37,843 bases of DNA from an uncultured Lachnospiraceae bacterium (GCA_947174705.1 CAMWKB010000010.1:1-37843); one strand, 5' to 3'. Counted from the first letter of the stretch, positions 23,058-33,172 are shown. Numbers and translations are program-made. Notes: generated by a model from the sequence alone, not told the origin.

Positions 23058-23732
23058 ATGAGAGTTTTACTGGCGGAAGATGACAAACAATTAAATGCCT
23101 CCCTTACCTATCAATTAGAGGCGGCGGGCTTTAGTGTGGATTCCTGCTTAGATGGGGAAGACGCTCTTTATTATGGTGAACAAAATATTTACGATATTAT
23201 TTTACTGGACAGAATGTTGCCATATATGGAAGGTACAGACGTGCTGACTTCATTAAGAAAAAGCGGTATCACCACGCCTATTATTTTAATAACAGCGCTT
23301 GGAGCCTTATCCGATAAGGTAGACGGTCTTGACCTTGGTGCAGATGATTATCTGGTTAAGCCCTTCGCTTTCGAGGAGCTACTTGCAAGAATCCGCTGTG
23401 TCACCAGAAGACCTCATACAATTACAGACTCTAATATTATGACGGTAGCCGATATTACATGGCAGAACTCCGAGGGTATCTTAACCGGACCTTCAGGAAC
23501 CTGCACTCTGTCTAAAAGAGAATCTGAGCTGCTTGAAACTTTTCTACGCTCTAAAGGACAGACCATCCCCAGAAATACACTATTACTTAAAGTATGGGGA
23601 CCTGACAGCGATGTAGAAGACGGAAATCTTGATAACTACATTCATTTTTTACGCAGACGTTTAAAAATAACAGGCAGTAAACTTCAAATCAAAACAATGA
23701 GAGGTGTCGGCTATAGTCTTCAGGAGAATTAA
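23058..23732 (+). CDS. OmpR/PhoB-family response regulator
   Basis: A 224-residue regulator. The receiver domain has the acidic pair EDD (8-9), the phosphoacceptor Asp51 in DIILLDRMLPYM, and the YLVKPF lysine. The C-terminal winged helix covers about 135-222 (LSKRESELLETFL, GNLDNYIHFLRRRLKI, IKTMRGVGYSL). It is transcribed away from the ABC importer, with its kinase 3 bases behind, so control of the importer is likely. AAGGGG lies 8 bases before the ATG. Confidence 0.95.
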   Translation: MRVLLAEDDKQLNASLTYQLEAAGFSVDSCLDGEDALYYGEQNIYDIILLDRMLPYMEGTDVLTSLRKSGITTPIILITALGALSDKVDGLDLGADDYLVKPFAFEELLARIRCVTRRPHTITDSNIMTVADITWQNSEGILTGPSGTCTLSKRESELLETFLRSKGQTIPRNTLLLKVWGPDSDVEDGNLDNYIHFLRRRLKITGSKLQIKTMRGVGYSLQEN

Positions 23733-23735
23733 ACT

Positions 23736-25031
23736 ATGTTTAAGAAAGTACACATACGCCTGACTATATTATGTGCCGGAATTACCGCTACAATTATGAC
23801 AGTCATGTCATTTATTTTCTTGCTTGTATCTGAAAAAGCGCTCTATCAAAATCAATTTCGGGCTTTTGAAAACGATATCAATACCATTACCACTAACTTA
23901 GAACACCAACCCGTCATCTCTATGGAATGGCTTTCAAAAATGGAATCCCAGGGTAAATATATGTTTTTTATTACGGATAACGGAGTTCCTTTTCTCTTTA
24001 ACAGGTTAAAGAATGCCGATGAAAAAATTTCGGGAAACATTTTGGAAGAAAGTATCAAGGCTTATAATAGTATGTTTGAAGTGGAGACCCTCGTCACATC
24101 GACTTATTCCTATGAATATTATCATCTTGAATATGAATTTACTTCCGAATCTACGGGCTCTGACTTTTTTGCAAGTAAAGTTATTTCTACTGCGCCAGAT
24201 TCCGCTCTCGAAATCAGTGTACTCTATTCTCTTGAAAATCTTAAAAAACAGATATGGCAGCAGCGGCTGCTCTTTGTTTTGATTGATATTATAGCGGTAT
24301 TTATACTCACCGTATTTTCATGGTTTTTTACCGGAAAACTTTTATATCCTATTGTAGAAAACCATAAAAAGCAGGCTGCGTTTGTAGCCTCCGCTTCACA
24401 TGAGCTACGCACACCGCTTGCCGTAATTTTATCGTCAGCAGAGTGTTGTAAAACAGCAGCTTCCGACAAGAAAGACGGCTTCTTAAAGACAATTTGTCAG
24501 GAAACGCTTCGTATGTCTTCTTTGGTGAATGACATGCTTACCCTTTCAAGCTCTGATAACAACAGCTTTACTATCCAGATTCAATCTATAGAATTAGACA
24601 CTCTGCTTATTAACGCATACGACGCATTTAAACCAATGGCGGATAATAAGAAAATCAAACTTGCCATATACCTTCCGGAACAGGCGCTGCCACTATGTTC
24701 AGCCGATCCGAACCGTATCACTCAGGTTGTTTCCATACTTTTACACAACGCTATAAGCTATACCCCTGAGCATGGAAAAGTATCCATTACACTTTCTCAT
24801 AATAAAGAGCATTTTCATATATCTGTTAAGGATAGCGGCATAGGTATTTCCGATGAGGATAAAAAGAAAATCTTCGACCGCTTTTACCGGGCAGAAAAAT
24901 CCCGAAGCACTAAAGAGCACTTCGGGCTTGGTCTATCAATTGCTTATGAAATAGTTACTGCACATGGCGGTAAAATATCCGTCTCCGACGCCGAGGGCGG
25001 TGGATGTATATTTACGGTTATACTAGGTTGA
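23736..25031 (+). CDS. Sensor histidine kinase of the first two-component system
   Basis: A 431-residue kinase. Two helices (about 9-31 and 178-198) enclose a 145-residue extracellular sensor with no recognised domain. No HAMP domain is obvious: the HisKA box follows directly (ASHELRTPLAVI, His222) and the ATPase has N-box NAISYTPEHG, G1 DSGIGIS and G2 GLGLSI. The ribosome site AGGAG is inside the end of the regulator gene. It ends 38 bases before the convergent proS stop. Confidence 0.94.
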   Translation: MFKKVHIRLTILCAGITATIMTVMSFIFLLVSEKALYQNQFRAFENDINTITTNLEHQPVISMEWLSKMESQGKYMFFITDNGVPFLFNRLKNADEKISGNILEESIKAYNSMFEVETLVTSTYSYEYYHLEYEFTSESTGSDFFASKVISTAPDSALEISVLYSLENLKKQIWQQRLLFVLIDIIAVFILTVFSWFFTGKLLYPIVENHKKQAAFVASASHELRTPLAVILSSAECCKTAASDKKDGFLKTICQETLRMSSLVNDMLTLSSSDNNSFTIQIQSIELDTLLINAYDAFKPMADNKKIKLAIYLPEQALPLCSADPNRITQVVSILLHNAISYTPEHGKVSITLSHNKEHFHISVKDSGIGISDEDKKKIFDRFYRAEKSRSTKEHFGLGLSIAYEIVTAHGGKISVSDAEGGGCIFTVILG

Positions 25032-25069
25032 AAAATAAATTTTCACCCTGTACGAAGCGTAGGAGTTAC

Positions 25070-26500
25070 TTAGTATGCCCTGCCCCAATATACCATCTTC
25101 TTGGCAGGTTTTCCACAGCATACGCAGACGTCCGAAAGCTGCTCCTGCTCAAATGGCATACATCTGCTGGTAACCGACAGTTCTTCCTTAATCTTATCCT
25201 CGCAGTCCTGCCCGCCGCACCACATTGCTTTTACAAATCCGGCTTTCTCTGCGAAAATCTTCTTAAACTCGTCAGAATCCTTAGCCACATAAGTATGCTC
25301 ATCTCTATGTGCCCTTGCACGCTCTAACATCTCAACCTGCATCTTATCCAGAATTTCAGCAGCCTTAGTCTCTAATTCATCCAATGAAACCTCTATCTTT
25401 TCTCTGGTATCGCGACGGCAGATAACACACTTATTTGCCTCAATATCCTTCGGGCCGATTTCCACACGGATCGGAATTCCGCGCATCTCCTGTTCAGAGA
25501 ATTTCCAACCCGGACTCTTATCCGCATCATCCACTTTTACTCGGAAATTGCTGAGTCTGTCTTTTAATTCAAAAGCCTTCTCAAGCACACCTTCTTTTTT
25601 CTGCTGAATCGGAATGATTACAATCTGGGTAGGCGCAATCTTAGGCGGAAGAACCAGACCTGAATTGTCGCCATGTACCATAATGATACCGCCGATAAGA
25701 CGTGTTGACATTCCCCATGAAGTCTGATGTACGTGCTTTAATGTATTATCTTTATCTGTAAACTGAATATCAAAAGCCTTAGCAAAACCGTCGCCAAAAT
25801 TATGGCTTGTTCCCGACTGCAGCGCCTTACCGTCATGCATAAGCGCCTCAATCGTATAAGTTGCAACCGCTCCCGCAAATTTTTCCTTATCGGTTTTACG
25901 TCCTTTTATTACCGGCATTGCCAACACTTTTTCGCAGAACTCCGCATATACATTTAACATCTGCAAAGTTCTCTCTTCTGCATCCTGCGCCGATGCATGT
26001 GCTGTATGACCTTCCTGCCATAAGAATTCGCGGCTTCTGAGGAAAGGTCTTGTCTCCTTTTCCCAACGTACAACCGAACACCACTGATTGCACACCTGCG
26101 GCAAATCTCTATATGAATGAACCGTATTTTTATAATAATCGCAAAACAGCGTCTCTGAAGTAGGTCTTACGCACAATCTCTCTTGTAATGGCTGCTGCCC
26201 GCCATGCGTAACCCATGCAACCTCAGGCGCGAAACCTTCTACATGATCTTTCTCTTTATTCAACAGGCCCTCAGGAATGAACATCGGCAAATATACATTC
26301 TGAACCCCTACTGCCTTAAACATTGCGTCCAACTGCTGCTGAATCAATTCCCAAATCGCATAGCCTGCAGGCCGCAGCACCATACAACCTTTTACGCTGG
26401 TATAATCAATCAACTCTGCCTTCTTTACAACGTCCGTATACCACTGCGCGAAATCTTCTTCCATAGATGTAATTGCTTCTACTAACTTTTTATCTGCCAT
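25070..26500 (-). CDS. proS: Prolyl-tRNA synthetase, type 3 (eukaryote/archaeal-like)
   Basis: A class II synthetase that charges tRNA-Pro. At 476 residues it lacks the editing insert of the bacterial-type enzyme and has the eukaryote/archaeal-like layout. Motif segments seen are [22 protein letters not shown] (motif 2 region precursor), [28 protein letters not shown] (motif 2) and [31 protein letters not shown] (motif 3), followed by the anticodon-binding domain and a Cys-rich C-terminal end ([15 protein letters not shown]). I chose the ATG at 26498-26500; a second at 26512 is only one base from the GGA of the binding site, the first is 13. No T-box leader was seen. Confidence 0.96.
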   Translation of the reverse strand: MADKKLVEAITSMEEDFAQWYTDVVKKAELIDYTSVKGCMVLRPAGYAIWELIQQQLDAMFKAVGVQNVYLPMFIPEGLLNKEKDHVEGFAPEVAWVTHGGQQPLQERLCVRPTSETLFCDYYKNTVHSYRDLPQVCNQWCSVVRWEKETRPFLRSREFLWQEGHTAHASAQDAEERTLQMLNVYAEFCEKVLAMPVIKGRKTDKEKFAGAVATYTIEALMHDGKALQSGTSHNFGDGFAKAFDIQFTDKDNTLKHVHQTSWGMSTRLIGGIIMVHGDNSGLVLPPKIAPTQIVIIPIQQKKEGVLEKAFELKDRLSNFRVKVDDADKSPGWKFSEQEMRGIPIRVEIGPKDIEANKCVICRRDTREKIEVSLDELETKAAEILDKMQVEMLERARAHRDEHTYVAKDSDEFKKIFAEKAGFVKAMWCGGQDCEDKIKEELSVTSRCMPFEQEQLSDVCVCCGKPAKKMVYWGRAY

Positions 26501-26633
26501 TTTAATAACCATGTCCTTTCCATAACCTGCCGTTCTTTTTCAACTTGCAAGTATCATTTTGTGTGTTAAAAAATATTATTAATGCATATATTTAACTTCT
26601 CCACTAACATATTATTTTAATAAAATAAGTGTG

Positions 26634-26663
26634 GCTTGTCTATAACGATTTGACTATACAAGC
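26634..26663 (-). terminator. Weak hairpin downstream of the O-antigen-ligase-like gene
   Basis: GCTTGT (26634-26639) pairs with ACAAGC (26658-26663). On the minus strand a CACACTTATTTTATT stretch follows. The stem is short, so termination is uncertain. Confidence 0.3.
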
Positions 26664-26671
26664 ATAAAAGT

Positions 26672-28207
26672 TCAATTTTTTCTACAAATTCCTTCCCCAA
26701 TCCCTAATATCATAAAAACATATGGAGCATTCAATATCTGCTGAAAGCTTACCATATTGTGCAACATATAAAATAAAATGCTTGCAGCACACATATATAA
26801 CGCAGCATCTATATGCGCTTTCTTCATAAACCTGACAACCGCCGCGGCAAAAGCCCCAACAAAACAACCAAATCCCATAATTCCCTGATTAACAAGCATC
26901 GTAATCCATTCATTGTGAGCATTAGTCAGCCTCGCATTGCCAAATAACGCATATGTACTCTCTGCCAAACCTTCTACCGAATATACATAGCTCGCAAAGC
27001 AATCCGGTCCTGCACCTATCAGTTTATTCAACGTCGGCATACTCTGGTAAGCCCGCACACCGATACTCCAAGTCGCCCCTCTATAACTTGCCCACGCATC
27101 ATCAAAAGTAAAAAGCGAAACTCCCGACAATCCAAAAAGCCCGCCTGCCAGACAAGTATTTCCCACTAATAATAATATGTATATAATTAATACTGCTGCC
27201 ATTATAGCGAGTGCGGTATTACGTATTTTTTTATGCTGTTTAACGCCGCAGTCCTTTTTCTTCACATAATAATCAAAAAGTATATATTTAGCTATAAATA
27301 CTATTCCTATAAACAAAGTCAGATTTGTATCCGTCAGCACAACGCCCAGCTCATTTTCATAATTCATCTCAAGGTCCGGCAGATAGCGAATCAGTCTCGC
27401 TATCTGACACGATAACGCAAACATCACACATAACTGTAGGAATCTATACATTGCCCGATTTTCCTGAAAAGAAAGCGCAAACAAAAAAATAAAAATTCCA
27501 GCAAAAACAAGATATGCACTGCTGCTTCCCTGAACCACCCCTGTAACAAAGCAAAGCACAACATATATACCCGCCGCTATCTGCTGCCATTTTGCGCTGC
27601 TTGTCCAATAAAACACAATCCCGAGAGGACAAATGACCGCCCAATATCCGCAAAACCAGTTAATATTTCCCATTGTGGAAATAAAACCCGGATTCTGTTC
27701 GCTCATATAAATCGGATAAACAGAATACCTATTTAAAATCCCAAGCAAAAAAACCAAACCGGAGCTGAGCAATATTAGAAACAGCCATTTATTACTCCAG
27801 ATAAAATATCTGGAAAACAAAAAATATATCCCGATAAATAAAAGCTGGCTGACAAGTCCCATATACCAGCCTTCCGCTCCCCAAAAGGCTTCCTCTGCAA
27901 ACGGCGTAAAGATGTAGGAAATAAGAACAAACATGAAATATCCATACATGAACCAATCCGTTACTGATAAGCTCTTATAAAAAGTTCTAACGGAGAAACT
28001 TTTTCTTTGCAGAAAAAGGGATTCTGCTATAACCAGTATCATAACAGCCGTTATCGCAAGCCCGATATTACGGAAAAGATTATATTTCACTTCGCCGATT
28101 TCTGCGTAGCCGCCTTGGGTGTAGAATGGGAATATTATTATCAGGGCAATAAAGTATAGGGTTACGATAATGAAAGAAACCATATTTATTTTCGACAATT
28201 TATACAT
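26672..28207 (-). CDS. O-antigen ligase / Wzy-type polymerase-like membrane protein
   Basis: A 511-residue polytopic membrane protein, about 11-13 helices, with a large extracellular loop between the last helices. The Wzy_C hallmark is the segment IGAGPDCFASYVYS, then NARLTNAHNEWITMLVNQGIMG, which carries the conserved Asn-Ala-His-Asn of O-antigen ligases and teichuronic or capsule polymerases. Ligase-type enzymes move undecaprenyl-linked glycans; in a Gram-positive the acceptor is not known. The start overlaps the end of the preceding ATPase gene by 22 bases, so it is translationally coupled. No glycosyltransferase or flippase gene is in the window, which makes its place in this operon odd. 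Confidence 0.75.
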   Translation of the reverse strand: MYKLSKINMVSFIIVTLYFIALIIIFPFYTQGGYAEIGEVKYNLFRNIGLAITAVMILVIAESLFLQRKSFSVRTFYKSLSVTDWFMYGYFMFVLISYIFTPFAEEAFWGAEGWYMGLVSQLLFIGIYFLFSRYFIWSNKWLFLILLSSGLVFLLGILNRYSVYPIYMSEQNPGFISTMGNINWFCGYWAVICPLGIVFYWTSSAKWQQIAAGIYVVLCFVTGVVQGSSSAYLVFAGIFIFLFALSFQENRAMYRFLQLCVMFALSCQIARLIRYLPDLEMNYENELGVVLTDTNLTLFIGIVFIAKYILFDYYVKKKDCGVKQHKKIRNTALAIMAAVLIIYILLLVGNTCLAGGLFGLSGVSLFTFDDAWASYRGATWSIGVRAYQSMPTLNKLIGAGPDCFASYVYSVEGLAESTYALFGNARLTNAHNEWITMLVNQGIMGFGCFVGAFAAAVVRFMKKAHIDAALYMCAASILFYMLHNMVSFQQILNAPYVFMILGIGEGICRKN

Positions 28208-30855
28208 AGCTTCGGTACTTCTTCCCCTCTACTCTCATAATCTTCCATCTCGCCATATGTAATAACAAATCTTCTTCCGCACTTTTCACAAAAAATGGGA
28301 TCGCACAATTTATCCCTGCATTCTTTATGAAGTGTCTGTCTGCCAATGTTATGTCTCGCTACAAAATATGACTGATATGTAATATCCTTTCCACAGGCCT
28401 TGCACACTCCCACTGTAACCATCCTGCTATCGTCTTGTCTGCATTTAGGGCATATCGTCGGCAATGCGTTTCCGTTTTCTTCCAGTCTTCTTTTATGGGC
28501 ATACGTGAATTCAATCATATCTCCACATCGCTCACAAGTAACATAAACTTTTTGTTTATACAACTCTGTACATGCATTACACAAGCATTTTTTCTTTAAA
28601 AGCTGTAATTCTTCGAGAGCGCTCTGTTCAATCCAGACGCTCTTTCCGCACTCTTCACATATAGCCTTCTGACTGCATCCGCAAATCAATTCCGCTTCTT
28701 TTTTCAGTATATGTTTATAATACAGCGGATATATAATCTCTTTATTACAGCCTTGGCAGTTTACGGTCTCGCTCTTTTCAAGACATCTTACACATAATAC
28801 GTTTTCATTATGGTCAAGTTCTCTTCCGCAGGCTTCACACAATTTCTTATCCGCTTCAGTTTTTTTAACAGATTCAAAAAATTCTTTTTGAGTAAAATCT
28901 GTTATCATATTTTTCCCCGCATGACCGCCATCCTTATTGGTCCTGTGGCTGCCTACCCTGTTAAAAAGCCCTGATATAACAGACGTCATTCTAAACTGTG
29001 TTTTCAGCGTGCATTTCATATTATCCGGACAATCTTCATATAATCGTTGGAAGAAACTTTTATTCAACGAATCTGCCTGCTGCTTGCAATCGCCGAGCAT
29101 GATTATTTTTCTCGCCCGGTTGATTGGAACTAACAATTCTCCGGCAGGCGCCGTTCCGGCTTCATTAATTATAACCAGATCAAACTCATATCCATTTAAT
29201 ACATAATTCCTGCTTTCCAATCCGGAACATGTAGCGGCAACAATTCGGAAGTCTCCTAGAATATATTCTCCTACAACATCACTATTTGCTTTATCCTCAA
29301 TAAGGTTCAGCCATTTCTCCCTTAGTTTAATAACTTCGCCGCTTACATCATGATTTTTGAGTTTATCTTTGTATTTATCATATTTATTTTCAAGTGAATA
29401 TTCCTCTATATCTTGGGCGATTTTTCCCATAGAGCCACACCTGACGATCTGATTCTTTTTAATAAGTTCAGACCCCTGCGAAGCATCTGTAATTCCTCTG
29501 ATAACATTATCAACTGCATCGTTTGTCTGGGAGACAAGCAATATTTTTGAATTGGGGATTCTGTTTAACTGCTGCAGGATGAGTTCTTTTATAACGGTTG
29601 TTTTTCCGGTTCCCGGCTCCCCTTGTATCATAAAGAATTTCTCTTCGCCAAACGCCCTTATGACTGCGTCAACCTGTGCCTCATTTGTCTGGATATCCGT
29701 GTTAAAAAATGATTTAATTCTATATCCGTTGTCCGAATATTTTTCTTCTTTTACATTAAGGATAGCCATTTTAACTTTTTCGTTTACAACCCTTCCCTCT
29801 TTAAAATAGCTATATGCCTTGGCGTGCTGCTTTTGGGCACATTTATCCAAATACACACTCATAGGCGAGACAACCGCCATTTTTCTCTGTATCAGAAATT
29901 CGAATGTTAAATATAATTGTAATTTAAAAGATTCATCAAATAATTCTTTATATTTCGATTTATCTTCAATAATTTGTTCCGGGGAATAACAATCCACCGT
30001 TACATTTGATTTAACAAAAACACCATCAAATGAAACAAAATTCTTTTTTTCAAGTATTCCTTTATATCTTAATATCGGCCGCCCCAACGCTGTAGCCGGC
30101 TCCAAATTCTCAAATATTGCTTTGTATGCATATTGATTTCCGGACTGCATAATAACGCCTTTTAAAACAGTTTTCTTATTTTCATCCCAAATAGGCGCTA
30201 TTATCCATTCATCAACATTATCTGAAAAATCATTTTCCTTTAAATACGTTTGAAACTCCCTTTTTTCATCAGCAGTCTGAACCATCACGATATTTTCAAA
30301 CTGCGTGGCTGAGAGTGAATCATCATCTTTTTTACTGACTTCAGTCGTTCCATGAGACCCAAAATCATAATCCTTAGGCAAAGTAAATGAAAACGGCTCA
30401 TCAATTTCCCCCGAATTTTCAAATGTTTCTCTAAAACGCTTTTTATAATCCGTTAAATACTCAAGATACGCCTGCAGTTTATATACAACCTTATCAAGTG
30501 ATATCTGGGTAGTATTACTGCATTCTTTTAATAAATCTTCTTTTTCAGCATAATGCTGTGTATATAGACTTAGTATATCAATATATATCTGCTTATTCTC
30601 TTTTTTCCGGCTTTCTGTCCTTTGCCTCTGATACTCTATCACTGCCTGTATGGGATCATCTTTCGATTTCTTTAAGGCATTTTCATAATATCTTAAAGTA
30701 TCATTATAATCCCGGTTTCTGCGGTTTTTATATTCGTTATATTTTTCCTGCATATTTATCTGACGCTGCTTTTCCTGTTCAGATAATTCGTCACAAATAA
30801 ATCTTACTGCAGCGCCTGTAACCAAAAGAGTTTTTTCATATTGATTTATCTGCAT
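28186..30855 (-). CDS. SF1-like (Dna2/NAM7-type) ATPase with missing domain 2A and C-terminal zinc-ribbon array
   Basis: An 889-residue protein. Residues about 25-145 are charged and helical (coiled-coil-like), 160-390 a beta-rich unassigned region, and 395-640 the first RecA domain of a UPF1/Dna2-like helicase: Walker A GEPGTGKT, motif Ia SQTNDAVDNV, motif II DLVIINEAG, motif III LGDCKQQADSL and motif IV TQFRM. The usual Asp of motif II (DEA) is Asn (NEAG). Motifs V and VI of the second RecA domain are not found; after QFRM the chain goes into about 220 residues with many CxxC pairs (CEACGRELD, CQGC, CGCSQK, CEECG, CERCG, CPKC, CKACG, CEKCGRR), a zinc-ribbon array. Start at 30855 has GAGAGG 8 bases upstream and overlaps the preceding gene by 20 bases. 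Function unknown. Confidence 0.78.
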   Translation of the reverse strand: MQINQYEKTLLVTGAAVRFICDELSEQEKQRQINMQEKYNEYKNRRNRDYNDTLRYYENALKKSKDDPIQAVIEYQRQRTESRKKENKQIYIDILSLYTQHYAEKEDLLKECSNTTQISLDKVVYKLQAYLEYLTDYKKRFRETFENSGEIDEPFSFTLPKDYDFGSHGTTEVSKKDDDSLSATQFENIVMVQTADEKREFQTYLKENDFSDNVDEWIIAPIWDENKKTVLKGVIMQSGNQYAYKAIFENLEPATALGRPILRYKGILEKKNFVSFDGVFVKSNVTVDCYSPEQIIEDKSKYKELFDESFKLQLYLTFEFLIQRKMAVVSPMSVYLDKCAQKQHAKAYSYFKEGRVVNEKVKMAILNVKEEKYSDNGYRIKSFFNTDIQTNEAQVDAVIRAFGEEKFFMIQGEPGTGKTTVIKELILQQLNRIPNSKILLVSQTNDAVDNVIRGITDASQGSELIKKNQIVRCGSMGKIAQDIEEYSLENKYDKYKDKLKNHDVSGEVIKLREKWLNLIEDKANSDVVGEYILGDFRIVAATCSGLESRNYVLNGYEFDLVIINEAGTAPAGELLVPINRARKIIMLGDCKQQADSLNKSFFQRLYEDCPDNMKCTLKTQFRMTSVISGLFNRVGSHRTNKDGGHAGKNMITDFTQKEFFESVKKTEADKKLCEACGRELDHNENVLCVRCLEKSETVNCQGCNKEIIYPLYYKHILKKEAELICGCSQKAICEECGKSVWIEQSALEELQLLKKKCLCNACTELYKQKVYVTCERCGDMIEFTYAHKRRLEENGNALPTICPKCRQDDSRMVTVGVCKACGKDITYQSYFVARHNIGRQTLHKECRDKLCDPIFCEKCGRRFVITYGEMEDYESRGEEVPKLCINCRK

Positions 30856-31918
30856 ATACATCACCTCTCAATTCTTCCAGGCAAAATCCGACTATGTAAT
30901 TCTCTTCTTTAACATCTGCTATATCAACCTGATATTTTTCATCTAAATTCCACTTTGTTTTTACTGCGGCAAAAATCCAGCTTTTAACTTTATCATCTAT
31001 CGCTTTTTCCGCTTTTAACGCCAGTTGCGTTCTTTTATCCGGAAAAGCATCAACATCATATTCTTCTTCCCTGAACATTCCGGATGTATGGTCAAACACA
31101 AATGTCAGTTTTTCGTTTTTATAATCCTCATACTGCTTGTATTCCTTGATTAAATCTTTTCCAAAGTCAGAAATTAATTCCGGTGCATCCGTACACAATT
31201 CTTTAAGGGGTTCCATTTTTTCACTATATTTTTCAAGGCTGTCATTTGACACTTCTACCGTTATAACTGAATATTTTCCTTCAGCATATATCTTGTCTTC
31301 ACCTTTTAATTTATTATCGCCTATCAGACATGGCAATTTATTAATTTCCTGCTGCTTATACACTGTTTTTTTATCAGTTTCATTCAACTCAACATATACA
31401 GATGAACGCAATTTATCAATTTGTTCTTCAGTAAAACCACCAAAAACAGTCATACTGTCAGCCAAAATAGATTCTTTATCCTCTATACAGATTTCGGATA
31501 TATCCTCAAATCTTATTTCCCCTTCAATAACCCAATCATCATGACCCGGATTATAATAGATATCTTCATTATATTCTTCAAGTTCTCCGGTAATCAGATT
31601 AATACATATTTCCTTTTTTTCATTATTCAGTATCTCTAAACATCTTGAAATCATTAAGATATTTTCCGCTGCTTCTGATAATGTAAAATCTTCCTTAATC
31701 AGGTTCTGTCTCTGCAGCTGCAACACTTCCGATTCAATCACATTTTCAGTCAATTGTGTTGCATCTTCAATTTGTTCTAATGTAGCATTCTCTTCAATCG
31801 CTTCTAATATAAATTTCTGAAAAATATTAAGTTCAACTTTATTTTTAATATGAAAATTTACTGTTAATGGTTTTAAAGGTATGTATATCCTTTTTTCTAC
31901 ATCAATATAATCAGCCAC
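30836..31918 (-). CDS. Winged-helix-like protein of unknown function, first gene of a three-gene operon
   Basis: A 360-residue protein I do not recognise. Residues about 30-90 (IFQKFILEAIEENATLEQIEDATQLTENVIESEVLQLQRQNLI) read as a winged-helix domain of the kind that follows a helix-turn-helix rule of four short helices. The rest is acidic and mixed, with an INLITGELEEY segment, an SVITVEVS strand and a conserved-looking end LTFVFDHTSGMF. There is no signal peptide or membrane helix. It starts at GTG (31918) with GGGGGTG 6 bases upstream and overlaps the ATPase gene by 20 bases, so the two products are probably needed in fixed proportion. Tempting roles are DNA recognition or a partner loading the ATPase, but neither is shown. 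Confidence 0.6.
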   Translation of the reverse strand: MADYIDVEKRIYIPLKPLTVNFHIKNKVELNIFQKFILEAIEENATLEQIEDATQLTENVIESEVLQLQRQNLIKEDFTLSEAAENILMISRCLEILNNEKKEICINLITGELEEYNEDIYYNPGHDDWVIEGEIRFEDISEICIEDKESILADSMTVFGGFTEEQIDKLRSSVYVELNETDKKTVYKQQEINKLPCLIGDNKLKGEDKIYAEGKYSVITVEVSNDSLEKYSEKMEPLKELCTDAPELISDFGKDLIKEYKQYEDYKNEKLTFVFDHTSGMFREEEYDVDAFPDKRTQLALKAEKAIDDKVKSWIFAAVKTKWNLDEKYQVDIADVKEENYIVGFCLEELRGDVYADKSI

Positions 31919-31976
31919 TGAAACACCCCCAAATTAACATATGCAACAATACAATTACACTTTTATCTTTGTTAAA

Positions 31977-32005
31977 ATTTTATCACGACTAATAAAAATA
32001 TACAA
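31977..32005 (-). promoter_or_regulatory. Promoter of the wHTH-ATPase-ligase operon
   Basis: On the minus strand TTGTAT (32000-32005), exactly 17 bases, TAAAAT (31977-31982) preceded by TG. It lies about 60 bases upstream of the first start. Confidence 0.55.
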
Positions 32006-32041
32006 CTTTTCTATATGCAAAAGAAGCATATAAAAAGCCTC

Positions 32042-33088
32042 TTACCCCTTCATCAGTTCATGAATTACAATCAGCGCAAGCGGCCCTTCAATAATCCCTC
32101 CTACCCCGAAAAGCTTTATCCCGGCGTAAATCCCAAACAGCATAAGCACCGGCGCAATTCCAAGTTGCTCCCCAATCAGTTTAGGCTCCAGAAATTCCCT
32201 GATGCAGATACAGGCAACGTAAAGCAGCAGACAAACAACCATTGCCACATAGTAACCGTTAAGAAGCTGCCATATTGCAACCGGCACTAACACAATTCCG
32301 GTCCCGATAAAGGGCAGTATATCCATACAGCCCGCGAGAATCCCCAGAAAGATACTTCCATCCACTCCCGCTGCCCACAAAACGGCACTGCACGACACAC
32401 TAATAACCAACAAAATTATGCCCTGTGCTTTTAAAAAAGTAATAATATAATCCAAAACACTCTCTAACGTTTTCCAGATAAAAGACATCTCTTCTGAAGT
32501 CTTTAGCCAGTTAATAAAGGATGAATAATCTTTTTCCAACAATATTGCCGAAAGCAAGGTAATAAAAATAAACGCTACAAATGCAAATATTGCCTTAAAG
32601 CAATTATACGAGGAAGATAAAACCCTCGGAATCACCTGCACCTGAACATTTTCCATAATTACTGTCATTTTCTCTACAATGAAACTTTCTATTTCATATC
32701 CGTTCCAGCCAAACTTTCCGTCCAGACTGTAGCAGCAGTTATGCAGGGTTAACTGCAGTTTGTCATAGGTCTTTTGAATAAAATTGGTAAGCCCGTTCAA
32801 GTCTATACTGCTTCCATATCCAAGCGCCCATAAAAGTATAACTAAAAATACTAAAACCAGCAGCATCACGCCGACCGCAAGAAACTTTTTTCTCATAGGT
32901 ATCTTTTTTTGTATGCGGTGCAATACCGGATAAAATAAGGTAATTAATATAAATGCAAGAAAAAACGGAGCTATTAACGGGAAAATAAAGCGAAAAAAAA
33001 TATAAACCAGTAAAGTTATTGTCATGAACTTCACCAGTTTATTTCTTTTAAAAATTAAATCATAAATTTCGCTGCCCCAGTCTCTCAT
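32042..33088 (-). CDS. AI-2E family transporter (YtvI/YdbI-like)
   Basis: A 348-residue membrane protein of the UPF0118/AI-2E exporter family. The family layout is clear: two N-terminal hairpin helices (MTITLLVYIFFRFIFPLIAPFFLAFI, then the next pair), an amphipathic middle about 100-180, and the conserved C-terminal helices GILAGCMDILPFIGTGIVLVPVAIWQLL and AGIKLFGVGGIIEGPLALIVI. Members export small molecules or Na+/H+; related YtvI proteins appear in spore formers. GGAGAG lies 6 bases before the ATG. It stands between the wHTH operon and the pseudouridine synthase with no clear partner. Confidence 0.88.
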   Translation of the reverse strand: MRDWGSEIYDLIFKRNKLVKFMTITLLVYIFFRFIFPLIAPFFLAFILITLFYPVLHRIQKKIPMRKKFLAVGVMLLVLVFLVILLWALGYGSSIDLNGLTNFIQKTYDKLQLTLHNCCYSLDGKFGWNGYEIESFIVEKMTVIMENVQVQVIPRVLSSSYNCFKAIFAFVAFIFITLLSAILLEKDYSSFINWLKTSEEMSFIWKTLESVLDYIITFLKAQGIILLVISVSCSAVLWAAGVDGSIFLGILAGCMDILPFIGTGIVLVPVAIWQLLNGYYVAMVVCLLLYVACICIREFLEPKLIGEQLGIAPVLMLFGIYAGIKLFGVGGIIEGPLALIVIHELMKG

Positions 33089-33172
33089 CTAAATCTCTCC
33101 AATATATAATTGAAATCCTCATAAAATATCTAATTAAGTTCCTTTAAAATATTATGAGAAATTTACGTTTAT

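Noticed and set aside
26501-26671. T-box leader of proS
   Set aside because: The upstream region is short and I find no T-box AGGGUGGNACCGCG-like core and no specifier stem.
31984-32040. Terminator at the end of the AI-2E gene
   Set aside because: A TATATGC...GCATATA dyad exists but it lacks a T-run after the stem on the minus strand.
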